DNA from: an uncultured Pseudomonadota bacterium
GTDB taxonomy: Bacteria > Pseudomonadota > Gammaproteobacteria > Xanthomonadales > Wenzhouxiangellaceae
Assembly (NCBI GenBank): GCA_937138395.1
Contig: CAKZPB010000077.1
Coordinates: 1-64,000 of the forward strand
Reading direction: 5' to 3'
DNA length: 64,000 nt
Positions 17,324-26,215 of the stretch are shown here, piece after piece (within the stretch, counting starts at the first letter, position 1; every line of letters begins with the position of its first letter). Below the pieces are notes generated by a model, which was given only the letters and a program-made list of their open reading frames with translations, made no database searches and had not been told where the DNA came from. The translations under genes were made by a program, and so were the position numbers.

Positions 17324-18361
17324 ATGGATATTACCGAATTATTGGCGTTTACCGTGAAGAACAAGGCTTCCGATCTGCATTTGTCGGCCGGACTGCCTCC
17401 GATGATCCGCGTGGACGGTGATATTCACCGCATCAACGTGCCGGAGATTGACCGCAAGGAAATGGCTGACCTGGTCTACTCGACAATGAATGATCACCAG
17501 CGTCGCGATTTCGAGGCCGAGCTTGAAGTCGATTTTTCCTACGATGTGCCGGGACTGGCTCGATTCCGAGTCAATGCGTTTCATCAGGACCGCGGCACCG
17601 GCGCGGTGTTTCGAGTCATTCCCAGCGAGATCATGACGCTCGAGGATTTGCAGGCGCCGAGCGTGTTCAAGGACATTATCGATGTGCCGCGGGGTCTGGT
17701 GCTGGTGACCGGTCCGACCGGTTCAGGCAAGTCAACCACGCTGGCAGCCATGGTCGATCATTTGAACGATCATATGTCGGGCCATATTCTGACGATTGAA
17801 GACCCGATCGAATTTGTACACAACTCGAAGAAGTGTCTGATCAACCAGCGTGAGGTCAAGAAAGATACGCGCGGTTTCAACGAGGCGCTGCGTTCGGCGC
17901 TGCGTGAAGATCCCGATATTATTCTGGTCGGTGAGCTGCGTGATACCGAAACGGTCCGGCTGGCCCTGACGGCTGCTGAAACGGGGCACCTCGTGTTCGG
18001 CACGCTGCATACTTCCTCTGCGGCCAAGACGATTGACCGTATTATCGATGTGTTCCCCGGCGAAGAGAAAGCCATGGTCCGGTCGATGTTGTCGGAATCG
18101 CTGCGTGCGGTGATTTCACAGACGCTGCTCAAGCGTATTGGCGGTGGTCGTGTTGCTGCGCATGAAATCATGATCGCAACGCCTGCGATTCGGAACCTGA
18201 TTCGCGAGGACAAGGTTGCCCAGATGTACTCGGCGATCCAGACCGGGCAGAATGTCGGTATGACGACATTGGATCAGTCATTGACTGAATTGGTACGACG
18301 GGGCATCGTCGGCAAGCCCGAGGCGCGCCGCAAGGCCGTCGACAAACGTGCGTTTGCATAA
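17324..18361 (+). CDS. pilT: Type IV pilus retraction ATPase PilT
   Basis: PilT is the hexameric ATPase that depolymerises type IV pili at the inner membrane for twitching. The 345-residue product has N-terminal ASDLHLSAGLPPMIRVDG, Walker A GPTGSGKSTT (about 130-139), the Asp box HILTIEDPIEF, Walker B IILVGELRD, the His box TGHLVFGTLHT and the C-terminal AIRNLIRE sequence required for retraction. An AAGGGA Shine-Dalgarno lies 7-12 bases before the ATG. pilU follows after 12 bases. Confidence 0.97.
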   Translation: MDITELLAFTVKNKASDLHLSAGLPPMIRVDGDIHRINVPEIDRKEMADLVYSTMNDHQRRDFEAELEVDFSYDVPGLARFRVNAFHQDRGTGAVFRVIPSEIMTLEDLQAPSVFKDIIDVPRGLVLVTGPTGSGKSTTLAAMVDHLNDHMSGHILTIEDPIEFVHNSKKCLINQREVKKDTRGFNEALRSALREDPDIILVGELRDTETVRLALTAAETGHLVFGTLHTSSAAKTIDRIIDVFPGEEKAMVRSMLSESLRAVISQTLLKRIGGGRVAAHEIMIATPAIRNLIREDKVAQMYSAIQTGQNVGMTTLDQSLTELVRRGIVGKPEARRKAVDKRAFA

Positions 18362-18373
18362 CAGGAATTCGAT

Positions 18374-19513
18374 ATGAGTGAAATTGATCAGTCCCAGAAA
18401 ATTGGCGAATGGCTGAAGATGCTGCACGAAGAGCGCGGCTCGGATTTATTCATTACCGTGGGTGCACCGCCCTGTATCAAGGTAAACGGCCGCATTCGCC
18501 CGGTCAGTGATGAATCGCTGGGTCCGGATGAGGCCAGCCAGATCGTGCTCGATACGATGAACGAAACTCAAATCCGGCAGTTCGAAGAGGAGCGCGAACT
18601 CCAGTACGCGGTCTCGATTGCCGGCTTCGCGCGGTTTCGAATGAGTGCGTTTTTTCAGCGTAATTCGATCGGCGTGGTTTGTCGGCGCATTGAAACCCGG
18701 ATTCCGACCTTTGAAGAACTCGATCTGCCCGAGAACCTGGCCGATTTGGCGATGACCAAGCGCGGCATTATCGTCATGGTCGGCGCTACTGGCACCGGTA
18801 AGTCGACCACGCTGGCCGCCATGGTCGGACACCGAAACGAAAATAGCCTGGGCCATATCATTTCAATTGAAGATCCGATTGAATACGTTCATCGCCACCG
18901 CCGCTGCATCGTGACTCAGCGTGAGGTGGGTATTGATACCGACTCATTCGAGATCGCGCTGCGCAATACGCTGCGCCAAGCACCGGATGTCATTCTGATC
19001 GGTGAGGTGCGAACACGCGAAGCGATGGAACACGCCATCACGTTTGCCGAGACCGGTCACTTGTGTCTGACGACGCTGCACGCCAACAATGCGAACCAGG
19101 CCATGGATCGCATCCTGCATTTCTTCCCGGAGGATCGGCATCAGCAGGTGCTGCTGGATCTTAGCTTCAACCTGCGTGCGGTCGTTGCCCAACAGTTGAT
19201 CCCTTCCGTCGACGGCAGCCGCCGTCATGTTGCGCTGGAAATCCTGCTGAACAGCCCGCTGGTACAGGAAAAGATCCGCAAGGGCAAGATCGAAGAGCTG
19301 AAAGACATCATGAAGGATTCGACCCACCACGGCATGGTCACGTTTGACCAAAGCCTGTTGCAGCTGTATCAGGAAGGCATGATTTCGTACGACGAAGCGG
19401 TGCGCCACGCTGATTCTGCCAACGATATCCGCCTGGCGGTGAAACTGAGCGAGGGTGGTGACGCAGAATCACTGTCCCGGCGCCTGCGCAATGTCGACGT
19501 GGTGGATTACTAG
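18374..19513 (+). CDS. pilU: PilT-like ATPase PilU
   Basis: PilU assists PilT in pilus retraction. The 379-residue product has RGSDLFITVGAPPCIKVNG, Walker A GATGTGKST (about 137-145), HIISIEDPIEYVH, Walker B VILIGEVRTREAME, TGHLCLTTLHANNA and a longer C-terminal tail than PilT, as PilU proteins do. The Walker B and His boxes look intact, so ATPase activity is expected. It lies in an operon with pilT; a terminator-like hairpin follows at 19708-19736. Confidence 0.95.
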   Translation: MSEIDQSQKIGEWLKMLHEERGSDLFITVGAPPCIKVNGRIRPVSDESLGPDEASQIVLDTMNETQIRQFEEERELQYAVSIAGFARFRMSAFFQRNSIGVVCRRIETRIPTFEELDLPENLADLAMTKRGIIVMVGATGTGKSTTLAAMVGHRNENSLGHIISIEDPIEYVHRHRRCIVTQREVGIDTDSFEIALRNTLRQAPDVILIGEVRTREAMEHAITFAETGHLCLTTLHANNANQAMDRILHFFPEDRHQQVLLDLSFNLRAVVAQQLIPSVDGSRRHVALEILLNSPLVQEKIRKGKIEELKDIMKDSTHHGMVTFDQSLLQLYQEGMISYDEAVRHADSANDIRLAVKLSEGGDAESLSRRLRNVDVVDY

Positions 19514-19600
19514 CAGCGCCGTGCAAGCAGGCTGTCGACCGCTGTCTGATAGCGAGCAGGCAACGAAGCCGTTGTCAAGCACTGGTTTGGCCCCGAATCG

Positions 19601-19635
19601 GCTTAACTTTTGCTTAACTGACGTTTCGATAGGAT
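19601..19635 (+). promoter_or_regulatory. Tandem OmpR/PhoB-type box and -10 ahead of the response regulator
   Basis: Two identical octamers GCTTAACT occur at 19601-19608 and 19612-19619, an 11-base period typical of winged-helix OmpR-family dimers binding side by side. Ten bases after the second copy lies TAGGAT (19630-19635), a plausible -10, as in PhoB-activated promoters that lack a -35. The regulator encoded at 19777 may bind here and control itself; that is inference from spacing. Confidence 0.5.
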
Positions 19636-19638
19636 TAG

Positions 19639-19663
19639 TTTAGCCGCGACTCTCTCGGCTAAA
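19639..19663 (+). other. Perfect 8-bp stem in the response-regulator leader
   Basis: TTTAGCCG (19639-19646) and CGGCTAAA (19656-19663) pair perfectly around a 9-base loop. The stem lies at the expected transcript start and before the terminator-like hairpin at 19708, so it would sit near the 5' end of the leader RNA. Confidence 0.4.
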
Positions 19664-19707
19664 TGAACTGCCTTACTCTGCTAGTGATTACGAACGGGGC
19701 AATCCTT

Positions 19708-19736
19708 GGCCTGGGCCGCAAAGCCCGGGCCTTTTT
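19708..19736 (+). terminator. Intrinsic terminator-like hairpin in the leader of the two-component operon
   Basis: A 9-bp GC-rich stem (19708-19716 with 19723-19731, one G-U pair, 6-base loop) is followed by five T residues (19732-19736). It ends 40 bases before the response-regulator ATG. It may terminate pilU transcripts, or, because a probable promoter lies upstream at 19601-19635, attenuate the two-component operon itself. Confidence 0.7.
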
Positions 19737-19776
19737 CATGCTGGATGGTCATCGACTGGAAGATTCAGGACAAGCT

Positions 19777-20481
19777 ATGCGAATTTTGATCATTGAAGAC
19801 AATCGCGATATCGCGGCCAATCTGGGCGACTATTTGAGCGATTGTGGTCACGAAGTGGATTATGCGTATGACGGGGTCTCCGGCCTGCACCTGGCTGAGA
19901 CGAATGAATTCGATGCCATGGTGCTGGATGTTTCGTTGCCGGGTATGGATGGATTGGAAGTTTGTCGCAAGCTGCGCGAGGAAAGCCTGAAAGAAACGCC
20001 CATCTTGATGCTGACTGCACGGGATCAGCTTAACGACAAACTGGCCGGCTTTGAATCCGGGGCGGATGATTATCTGGTCAAACCCTTCGAGCTCAAGGAA
20101 GTCGATGCCCGCTTGGCCGTACTGGCGCGACGCGGGCAGCGCATCGCGCCACGTGAATACCAGGTTGGAGATCTGCATTTCAATCTGCAAACCTACAGTG
20201 TGCGGCGCTCAGGCCAGCCAATTGACCTGAATCCGATCGGCCTGAAGCTGCTTGAAAAACTGATGTCTGCTTCCCCTGCCGTGGTTTCCAGGACCGACCT
20301 CGAGCGCCACGTCTGGGGCGAGGAATTACCGGACAGTGATAGTCTGCGTGTGCATATCCACAGTTTGCGCGCCGCCATCGACAAACCGTTTGATCGGCCG
20401 ATGATCCATACCCGTCACGGTATCGGATACAGCCTGGTCGAGCCGGAGTCGGAGCAGGATGCAGTATCGTCGCCGGCTTAA
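19777..20481 (+). CDS. OmpR-family response regulator
   Basis: From the ATG at 19777 the product is 234 residues. The receiver domain has the acidic pair in LIIEDN, phospho-acceptor D51 in VLDVSLPGMDG, T80 in LMLTARD and K102 in YLVKPF. A winged-helix DNA-binding domain follows (about 125-225) with RTDLERHVWGEELPDSDSL and VHIHSLRAAIDKPF. An in-frame upstream ATG at 19663 would read through the terminator hairpin and adds residues unlike the family, so it is rejected. The 3' end overlaps the kinase gene by 23 bases. The tandem repeats at 19601-19619 are a likely autoregulatory site. The signal is unknown. Confidence 0.93.
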   Translation: MRILIIEDNRDIAANLGDYLSDCGHEVDYAYDGVSGLHLAETNEFDAMVLDVSLPGMDGLEVCRKLREESLKETPILMLTARDQLNDKLAGFESGADDYLVKPFELKEVDARLAVLARRGQRIAPREYQVGDLHFNLQTYSVRRSGQPIDLNPIGLKLLEKLMSASPAVVSRTDLERHVWGEELPDSDSLRVHIHSLRAAIDKPFDRPMIHTRHGIGYSLVEPESEQDAVSSPA

Positions 20482-21757
20482 GAGTCGCATCACCTTTTCG
20501 TTTGTTGTGTTCGGCACGCTGCTCAGCGTGCTGTTTGCGGTTTCGGTTGTGCTGCTGCAGCAGTGGATCGAGGATGCACTGATTTCAAGGACGTTGGCGC
20601 AGGAGCTTGACCAGTACCTGGTCGAGCTGCGACAGGACCCGACGATCGTCGAACCGTTTTATTCACGCATCCAAGGCTATGTGACGCGACCAGGCCGGGC
20701 CGAGATTGTGCCCGAAGCCTTTCGAGGGTTGCCAACCGGTGTGCACAGCGTTCAATCCGAAGGCGCGTCTTACAAGGCCGCGGTTCGCAAGGACGAGGAT
20801 TTCTGGGGCTTCATCACCTACGATGTCTCGGATAATCAGGAATTGGCACGTCGGCTGTGGGTCGCGCTGATTGGCGCTGTGCTGATCTTCTCGCTGTTGT
20901 CGCTGGCACTTGGGCTTTGGTCTGCAGGCCGGGTCATGGCACCGGTCAGCAATCTGGCCAGGCGGCTGGATGAACTGGAAAGCGACAAGGATTACCCCGG
21001 GCTTGCCCAGCATTTTCCCGACGATGAAGTAGGTCAGCTGGCTGCTGCCCTCGATGACTATGCCCACCGGCTGAATGAAATCGCTGAACGCGACAAGGCT
21101 TTCAATGCCGATGTATCGCATGAGCTGCGAACACCGCTGGCCGTCATCTCAGGCGCAACGGAGTTGTTGCTGGCGCAGCAGGACCTGCCTGACCGGGTGC
21201 GTGAACGGTTGCTCCGTATTGCGCGAGCTGCAAGGCAATCGACCGACACCACGACGGCGCTGCTTCATCTGGTGCGGGCAGAACGCGGTTCGGCGGGCGC
21301 TGCCTCTGCTCAGGATATTGGACAGATCGCTGAACAACTGGTCAACAACTACCGGCCATTGATTGAGGGTCGGCCAGTCGAGCTGAATGTCACGCATACG
21401 ACGCGCCTGAGCGTAATCGCGCCCGAGGCGGTCATTGCGGTCACGCTGGGTAACTTGATCGGGAATGCGGTTCGATATACTGCGAACGGTTCGGTTACGG
21501 TTGACGTGCGAACGGGTGAAGTTGAAATTCTGGATACCGGGCCGGGAATCCCTGAGCAGGAGCTGCCACAAATCTTCGACCGTCATTTTCGCGGTCGCGA
21601 TGTGGGTGGCAAGGGGTCCGGACTTGGTCTTTCCATCGTCCGTCGCCTGTGTAATCTGTACGGCTGGACGATTGAATTCAGCAATCGAAGCGATCAATCG
21701 GGCTTGAGAGTGCTGATTCGATTTTATCCTGACCGTGACCAACTGAGCCCGGAATAA
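20459..21757 (+). CDS. Sensor histidine kinase, partner of the OmpR-type regulator
   Basis: A 432-residue membrane kinase. Two transmembrane helices (about 12-34 and 133-156) bracket a roughly 100-residue periplasmic sensor domain. A HAMP-like linker follows, then HisKA with NADVSHELRTPLAVISG (phospho-acceptor H221), and a HATPase with GNLIGNAVRYT, DTGPGIPE and KGSGLGLSIVRRL. The start overlaps the response regulator by 23 bases, so the two are coupled and surely cognate. The sensor domain lacks recognisable ligand motifs. Confidence 0.93.
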   Translation: MQYRRRLKSRITFSFVVFGTLLSVLFAVSVVLLQQWIEDALISRTLAQELDQYLVELRQDPTIVEPFYSRIQGYVTRPGRAEIVPEAFRGLPTGVHSVQSEGASYKAAVRKDEDFWGFITYDVSDNQELARRLWVALIGAVLIFSLLSLALGLWSAGRVMAPVSNLARRLDELESDKDYPGLAQHFPDDEVGQLAAALDDYAHRLNEIAERDKAFNADVSHELRTPLAVISGATELLLAQQDLPDRVRERLLRIARAARQSTDTTTALLHLVRAERGSAGAASAQDIGQIAEQLVNNYRPLIEGRPVELNVTHTTRLSVIAPEAVIAVTLGNLIGNAVRYTANGSVTVDVRTGEVEILDTGPGIPEQELPQIFDRHFRGRDVGGKGSGLGLSIVRRLCNLYGWTIEFSNRSDQSGLRVLIRFYPDRDQLSPE

Positions 21758-21831
21758 TCGACTTGGAATAATCGACTTCAAGTTCAGTTGTTCAAGCTGA
21801 TCAACCCCAATACGAATACTGGAAAAAGCGT

Positions 21832-22164
21832 ATGGCAATCATTCACTGTCCGGCCTGCAACCAACGCATGTCATCGGTCGCCAAAACCTGTCCTGCCTGC
21901 AGTAGCCCGATCGGCAAGCTCAGTGAAGAAGACCGCGAACGCCTACAGGCGCGACGTCGAAAAACCCGAATCTATCGGGCGCGGAACGTGACCTATGTTG
22001 CCATGACGCTGATTGTCTTGGGCATGTTGGTCTGGTGGTTTCAGCCACCCAGTGGACTGGCGCTGCCCGTGCCGTTCATGCCTGCACTGCTGTTCGGTCT
22101 GGGTACCGTCGCATATGTGGTGGGTTGGTGCTGGCTGCTGATGATTCGATTCGGTCGCAGCTAG
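21832..22164 (+). CDS. Small zinc-ribbon membrane protein
   Basis: The 110-residue product starts with two CxxC knuckles, CPACNQRM and CPACSSPIG (residues 6-27), that form a zinc ribbon. A basic segment RERLQARRRKTRIYRARN and two hydrophobic helices (about 53-69 and 83-103) follow. The layout of cytosolic zinc ribbon plus two membrane spans is common in proteins of unknown function. It lies 74 bases after the two-component operon and could be its target or simply a neighbour. Confidence 0.7.
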   Translation: MAIIHCPACNQRMSSVAKTCPACSSPIGKLSEEDRERLQARRRKTRIYRARNVTYVAMTLIVLGMLVWWFQPPSGLALPVPFMPALLFGLGTVAYVVGWCWLLMIRFGRS

Positions 22165-22177
22165 TCGATTTCGTACA

Positions 22178-22202
22178 GCCGACTCCCCCGGGCGGGGCCG
22201 GC
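22178..22202. other. GC-rich inverted repeat between convergent genes
   Basis: GCCG and CCCC at 22178-22188 can pair with GGGG and CGGC at 22194-22202 in a bulged hairpin between the converging zinc-ribbon and secreted-protein genes. No T-run follows on either strand, so it is at best a weak bidirectional terminator. Confidence 0.3.
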
Positions 22203-22210
22203 ATCAGGCT

Positions 22211-22747
22211 CTAGCGGATTCGTGTTACTCGAACACGCTTGTTGTAGTTACCGACCTGCATGGACCAACTCCCGAGCATACCCGGGCGAATCGTCACCTC
22301 CGGGCTTTCAAGTCTGCTCACGGTGTAGGTCTCATTGCCAACCTGCTCCCAGACCATCCCGTTTTGAAGCGTAAACTGGGTGCCGCCACTCCAGCCGGTA
22401 AATTGGCCGACCAGCGTTGACGTGATCGCCTGGTTGGGCATGTTGAAGTCACCGCTACGGCTTGATCCACTGCCGCCCTGGATGCGCGCTTCCGCAAGCT
22501 GCTGTTCCAACGCCTGATTTTCGGCCAGCGCTTGCTGTAGATCCACATCTTCAGAGACTGCGAGGTTACGCACGCGCACCCACTCATTCAGGGCAGCCAG
22601 TTCTTCCGGCGACAATTTATGCAGGCCGGCATCAGTAAATTCCTGCCCGGTCATGCGCTCCTCAAATGAAGAAAAGTCGGTTTGGGCTATGGCCTGAGTA
22701 CCGGCCAACAGCAACGTGCTGATCATTATGAAACGAATGGTGTTCAA
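22211..22747 (-). CDS. Secreted protein of unknown function with coiled-coil segment
   Basis: The start is uncertain: TTG at 22774, TTG at 22747 or ATG at 22726 are all in frame; 22747 gives the best signal peptide (NTIRFIMISTLLLAGTQAIA). The mature part has a short helical heptad-like segment (LQQALAENQALEQQLAEARIQ), a Gly/Ser linker GGSGSSRSG and a beta-rich C-terminal half with LVGQFTGWSGGTQFTLQNGMVW and a basic end. The C-terminal half resembles small beta-barrel domains in periplasmic proteins, but I cannot name a family. It follows the TonB-receptor-like gene by a short gap and is probably co-transcribed. Confidence 0.65.
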   Translation of the reverse strand: MNTIRFIMISTLLLAGTQAIAQTDFSSFEERMTGQEFTDAGLHKLSPEELAALNEWVRVRNLAVSEDVDLQQALAENQALEQQLAEARIQGGSGSSRSGDFNMPNQAITSTLVGQFTGWSGGTQFTLQNGMVWEQVGNETYTVSRLESPEVTIRPGMLGSWSMQVGNYNKRVRVTRIR

Positions 22748-22783
22748 TGATGCGTACTCTGCAAAGAGGCTCAAGATGAGATT

Positions 22784-23908
22784 CTACAGGTCGTGCTTGA
22801 ATCGCACGTAAGGAATTCGGCCGTAAATGCTATCGATTGAATCGTGCATGGCCTGATCAACGCTGTTGGCCGCCTCGGGCCGGCTATCGAGCACATTCGA
22901 AATGCCGACGCTGATCGATGTATTGACCGGCGCTCGCCATGAGAATTCGATGTCAAACGAGTTGAAGCCTTCGCCACCCACTTCGGAACCAAACCAGTAG
23001 GGAAGCTCCTGATACTGGCCGACCAGATCCGCGCTGAACTGATTTCGACGCCAGCCCAGCCCCAGTTGACCTGCCGTTTGATACTGAGATTCCATGGTAT
23101 TCAGCGGATTCACGCCGAGCTCAGCAGGTGCATCAAACAGACCTGAACGAAGGGCGAATGATTCCGGCGAACGTCGATAGCGGGAAAGCTCGAGGTCCAG
23201 GATCAGGTCTCCGATGCGACCGGCCTGCAAGCCAAAACTCAGGTTCATGCTGACGCCATCCACCTGATCAACCACATCATTGAGCGCTGCGATCGGCCTG
23301 GTGGGCAGGCTGGCCGCTGCAGACCCGAACGGGTCTGTCGTTGAACTCATGATCGGCTGTTGGCCGGTAAATGCGCCCAAACCCAATTGCAGTCCTGGAG
23401 CTGCAAGCCACTGGCCTTCCACCTGAAATAAATTCATGGCGCTGGCAGGCGCGGGCTGATCCACGAAACGACAATCCTGTGCAATCAGCGTCTCGAGCGT
23501 TTGCGAGGCACTGCTGCACCGAATATGAGCCAGGCTGGCGGTATTCATCTGCCAGGCTTCCAGCGACCAGGACACGCGCGAACGAGCCGTGGCGTCAGCA
23601 CGACGAACCGCGTTCGACTGAAAGGGCAGCATCGCGAAAGGACCCGCAGTGGACTGAGGCAACGCAACCGAAATTTTCGGGCGGATCGACTCAGTCGGGA
23701 TGACATCGTGAAAATGACTGGAGCCAATGCCCGTTGCCGAAAGCGTGAAGTCGGGCTGTAGAACGGGCGATGATGTGCCCGGAACGGTCATTGGTGCTCG
23801 ATTATCTGTCGCGAGCGCAATCGAAGACACCAAACAGGCGGCCGCCAGCAGGCACCTCATCAATCGATGCGGTCCCGGGCCAGACTGATACGCGTGTAAG
23901 GTGCTCAT
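22784..23908 (-). CDS. Outer-membrane beta-barrel protein resembling the C-terminus of a TonB-dependent receptor
   Basis: The 374-residue product has a signal peptide (hydrophobic LLAAACLVSSIALA; a second ATG at 23860 is possible) and a beta-rich body. The last 150 residues have the alternating pattern and phrases of a receptor barrel, such as LGLGWRRNQFSADLVGQYQ, DIEFSWRAPVNTSISVGISNV, and a terminal aromatic-containing strand GRIPYVRFKHDL. There is no TonB box, no recognisable plug domain, and the length is about half that of a true receptor. It may be a shortened, repurposed or decayed receptor; the frame itself is open and carries no internal stops. Specific function is unknown. Confidence 0.6.
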   Translation of the reverse strand: MSTLHAYQSGPGPHRLMRCLLAAACLVSSIALATDNRAPMTVPGTSSPVLQPDFTLSATGIGSSHFHDVIPTESIRPKISVALPQSTAGPFAMLPFQSNAVRRADATARSRVSWSLEAWQMNTASLAHIRCSSASQTLETLIAQDCRFVDQPAPASAMNLFQVEGQWLAAPGLQLGLGAFTGQQPIMSSTTDPFGSAAASLPTRPIAALNDVVDQVDGVSMNLSFGLQAGRIGDLILDLELSRYRRSPESFALRSGLFDAPAELGVNPLNTMESQYQTAGQLGLGWRRNQFSADLVGQYQELPYWFGSEVGGEGFNSFDIEFSWRAPVNTSISVGISNVLDSRPEAANSVDQAMHDSIDSIYGRIPYVRFKHDL

Positions 23909-24171
23909 TACTTATCGGATAATTTGCTTAATTATGGCAACTGGGTCTTGGATAGCGTAAACGGCAAAAAGTTTAGTGCTAAGTGCTTTAGGTCATGGTA
24001 TCACTCGAATTCGAACATTTCATCCCCTAAATACAACCAAAACCAATCATTTAGCTGCTGAATCTGAAACCGGATGTGCGCGATAATGGGATCTTCAGAA
24101 CAGCTTGATTTGCAAAATGTGCGGTGGTTCGTTAGTTTTGCAGGCAATTCAATAAAACAACAGGATGTTCA

Positions 24172-24603
24172 ATGAGTCTGTACCTAGTGGGAATTGATGG
24201 CAGCGCAGGCGGAGAACGTGCCCTCGAGGCGGCGATTGCGATGGCCGGTGAAAGTCAGTCCAGACTGTTGTTGGTTTATGTCATTGCCTGGTCACCGTTC
24301 AGTTTTTCAACGCCGGAAGAAAATGCCGAGCGCCACCGCCGTCGCGAGGAGGAGCTGGCAATTGCACACAGCAAACTCTTGCAGCCCTTACTCGAAAAGG
24401 TCCAGGCCCAATCAATTCCAGTCGAGGGTTTGGCTACGCACGGTCATCCTGCCCGAAAACTGGCCTCATTGGCCGAAGAACACGCGGCGCGGATGATTAT
24501 CGTGGCTCGATCCGGAGACAAGCCGATCAAAAGCCGATTCTTTGGCGGTACCGCCAGTGCCCTGACACAATCTGCAGGCTGCCCGGTGCTGGTGGTTCCT
24601 TAG
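24172..24603 (+). CDS. Universal stress protein (UspA family)
   Basis: The 143-residue single-domain protein starts LYLVGIDGSAGGERALEAAIAMA and ends in the nucleotide-binding signature RSGDKPIKSRFFGGTASALTQ, a variant of G-x2-G-x9-GS/T, followed by CPVLVVP. This places it with the ATP-binding UspA group. Such proteins respond to starvation and other stress. The 263-base spacer upstream (23909-24171) is AT-rich and shows no feature I can name with confidence; an ACAGGA Shine-Dalgarno precedes the ATG. Confidence 0.9.
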   Translation: MSLYLVGIDGSAGGERALEAAIAMAGESQSRLLLVYVIAWSPFSFSTPEENAERHRRREEELAIAHSKLLQPLLEKVQAQSIPVEGLATHGHPARKLASLAEEHAARMIIVARSGDKPIKSRFFGGTASALTQSAGCPVLVVP

Positions 24604-24697
24604 GGCGGCAATTTCAATTTTTTCAAGCACCGGCGCGGGCCTGTAGCTTGTCTATTTTCCTCATCGTAGTTCCAATAACCAGGACGCCACTGTTGCC

Positions 24698-26215
24698 ATG
24701 ATTTCACTTCGAATTGCTCTTGCCTTTTGCGCCACGTTCATCGCCTCCAGCGCTCACGCCACGCTCGACGAGGTCATTGATCGAGCCATATCACCACTCT
24801 CGGATGCGCTATCGGCCGCAATTTTCTATGAAATCCCACTGCCGATGGTCGACCAGGGGGTGCCGTTCATCGTAGCCTGGCTGGTGATTGCTGCGGTGGT
24901 ATTCACGCTGTATTTCGGATTCATCAACCTGCGCGCAATGCGGCATTCGTTTGGCCTGATTCGAGGTCGGTACACCCCGCCCGATGCTGTGGGTGAAGTC
25001 ACTCATTTCCAGGCATTGGCTACTGCGCTATCGGGTACGGTCGGTCTCGGCAATATCGCCGGTGTCGCCATCGCGGTTTCGCTGGGCGGGCCGGGCGCCA
25101 CGTTCTGGATGATTCTGGCCGGTTTGCTGTCGATGAGCACCAAGTTTGCCGAATGCACGCTCGGCGTCAAATACCGAAACGAATATGCCGATGGCACGGT
25201 TTCAGGCGGGCCGATGTACTACCTGAGCAAGGGTATTGCCGAACAGCATCCCAGGTTGAAACCGCTGGGAAAAATTCTGGCGGTTGTATTTGCCGTATTC
25301 TGTATCGGCGGTGCCATCGGTGCAGGCACGATGTTCCAGACCAACCAGGCGTTCAGCCAGTTGCTGAATGTCACCGGTGGTGAAGCCAGTCCGCTGAATG
25401 GCTTCGGCTGGTTGTTCGGGCTGGGTATCGCCTTTCTGGTGGGTATGGTCATTATTGGCGGCATCAAGTCGATTGCCCGTGTAACCGCGAAAGTGGTACC
25501 GACCATGGCGATTGTCTATGTTGTGGCAGGTCTGACCATTATTCTGCTCAACATCGATCAGGTGCCTGCAGCCGTCGGCGCAATCCTGGATGGCGCTTTC
25601 CGTCCTGAGGGCGTGGCCGGCGGTCTGATCGGGGTCATCATTCTCGGCTTCCGTCGTGCGGCGTTCTCCAATGAGGCCGGGGTTGGCTCTGCGGCCATTG
25701 CCCATTCGGCGGTGCGGACCGACCGGCCGGTCACCGAAGGCCTGGTGGCGCTGTATGAGCCGCTTATCGACACCGTGGTGATTTGCACGATCACTGCATT
25801 GGTCATCATCATTACCGGCTCATTGGTGGGTGCAGGTGATATCGAGGGTGTGGCGCTGACCTCCCGGGCATTTGAATCTGCGTTTTCCTGGTTTCCTTAT
25901 GTGCTGCTGGTTGCAGTGCTGTTGTTTGCCTTCTCAACGACCATCGCGTGGTCCTATTATGGATTGAAGTCATGGACGTATCTGGTTGGCGAAGGAAAGA
26001 CGAAGGAACTGATTTTCAAGTTTTCCATTCTGCCGGCCATCGTGGTTGGTGCCTCAATCAATCTGACGTCGGTCATGGATTTTGCCGACGGCATGATTCT
26101 CGCAATGGCGCTGCCCAACCTGATCGGGGTCTATTTGCTGGCGCCGGTCGTTAAAAAAGAACTTCAGTCCTATTGGGCTGACTACAAATCCGGACGTTTG
26201 CAAACCTATGATTAA
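24698..26215 (+). CDS. Sodium:alanine symporter family protein (AGCS)
   Basis: The 505-residue transporter has a signal-like N-terminus and about ten transmembrane helices. Diagnostic AGCS sequences include ALSGTVGLGNIAGVAIAVSLGGPGATFWM, GTVSGGPMYYLSKGI and RRAAFSNEAGVGSAAIAHS. AGCS proteins import alanine or glycine with Na+. A short conserved periplasmic segment between helices 1 and 2 (MVDQGVPFIVAWLV) is typical. The gene has its own spacer on both sides and is probably monocistronic. Confidence 0.95.
   Translation: MISLRIALAFCATFIASSAHATLDEVIDRAISPLSDALSAAIFYEIPLPMVDQGVPFIVAWLVIAAVVFTLYFGFINLRAMRHSFGLIRGRYTPPDAVGEVTHFQALATALSGTVGLGNIAGVAIAVSLGGPGATFWMILAGLLSMSTKFAECTLGVKYRNEYADGTVSGGPMYYLSKGIAEQHPRLKPLGKILAVVFAVFCIGGAIGAGTMFQTNQAFSQLLNVTGGEASPLNGFGWLFGLGIAFLVGMVIIGGIKSIARVTAKVVPTMAIVYVVAGLTIILLNIDQVPAAVGAILDGAFRPEGVAGGLIGVIILGFRRAAFSNEAGVGSAAIAHSAVRTDRPVTEGLVALYEPLIDTVVICTITALVIIITGSLVGAGDIEGVALTSRAFESAFSWFPYVLLVAVLLFAFSTTIAWSYYGLKSWTYLVGEGKTKELIFKFSILPAIVVGASINLTSVMDFADGMILAMALPNLIGVYLLAPVVKKELQSYWADYKSGRLQTYD

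Noticed and set aside
19663-19776. Upstream in-frame extension of the response regulator
   Set aside because: It reads through the GC-rich terminator-like hairpin and adds residues unlike any receiver domain; MRILIIEDN is the proper start.
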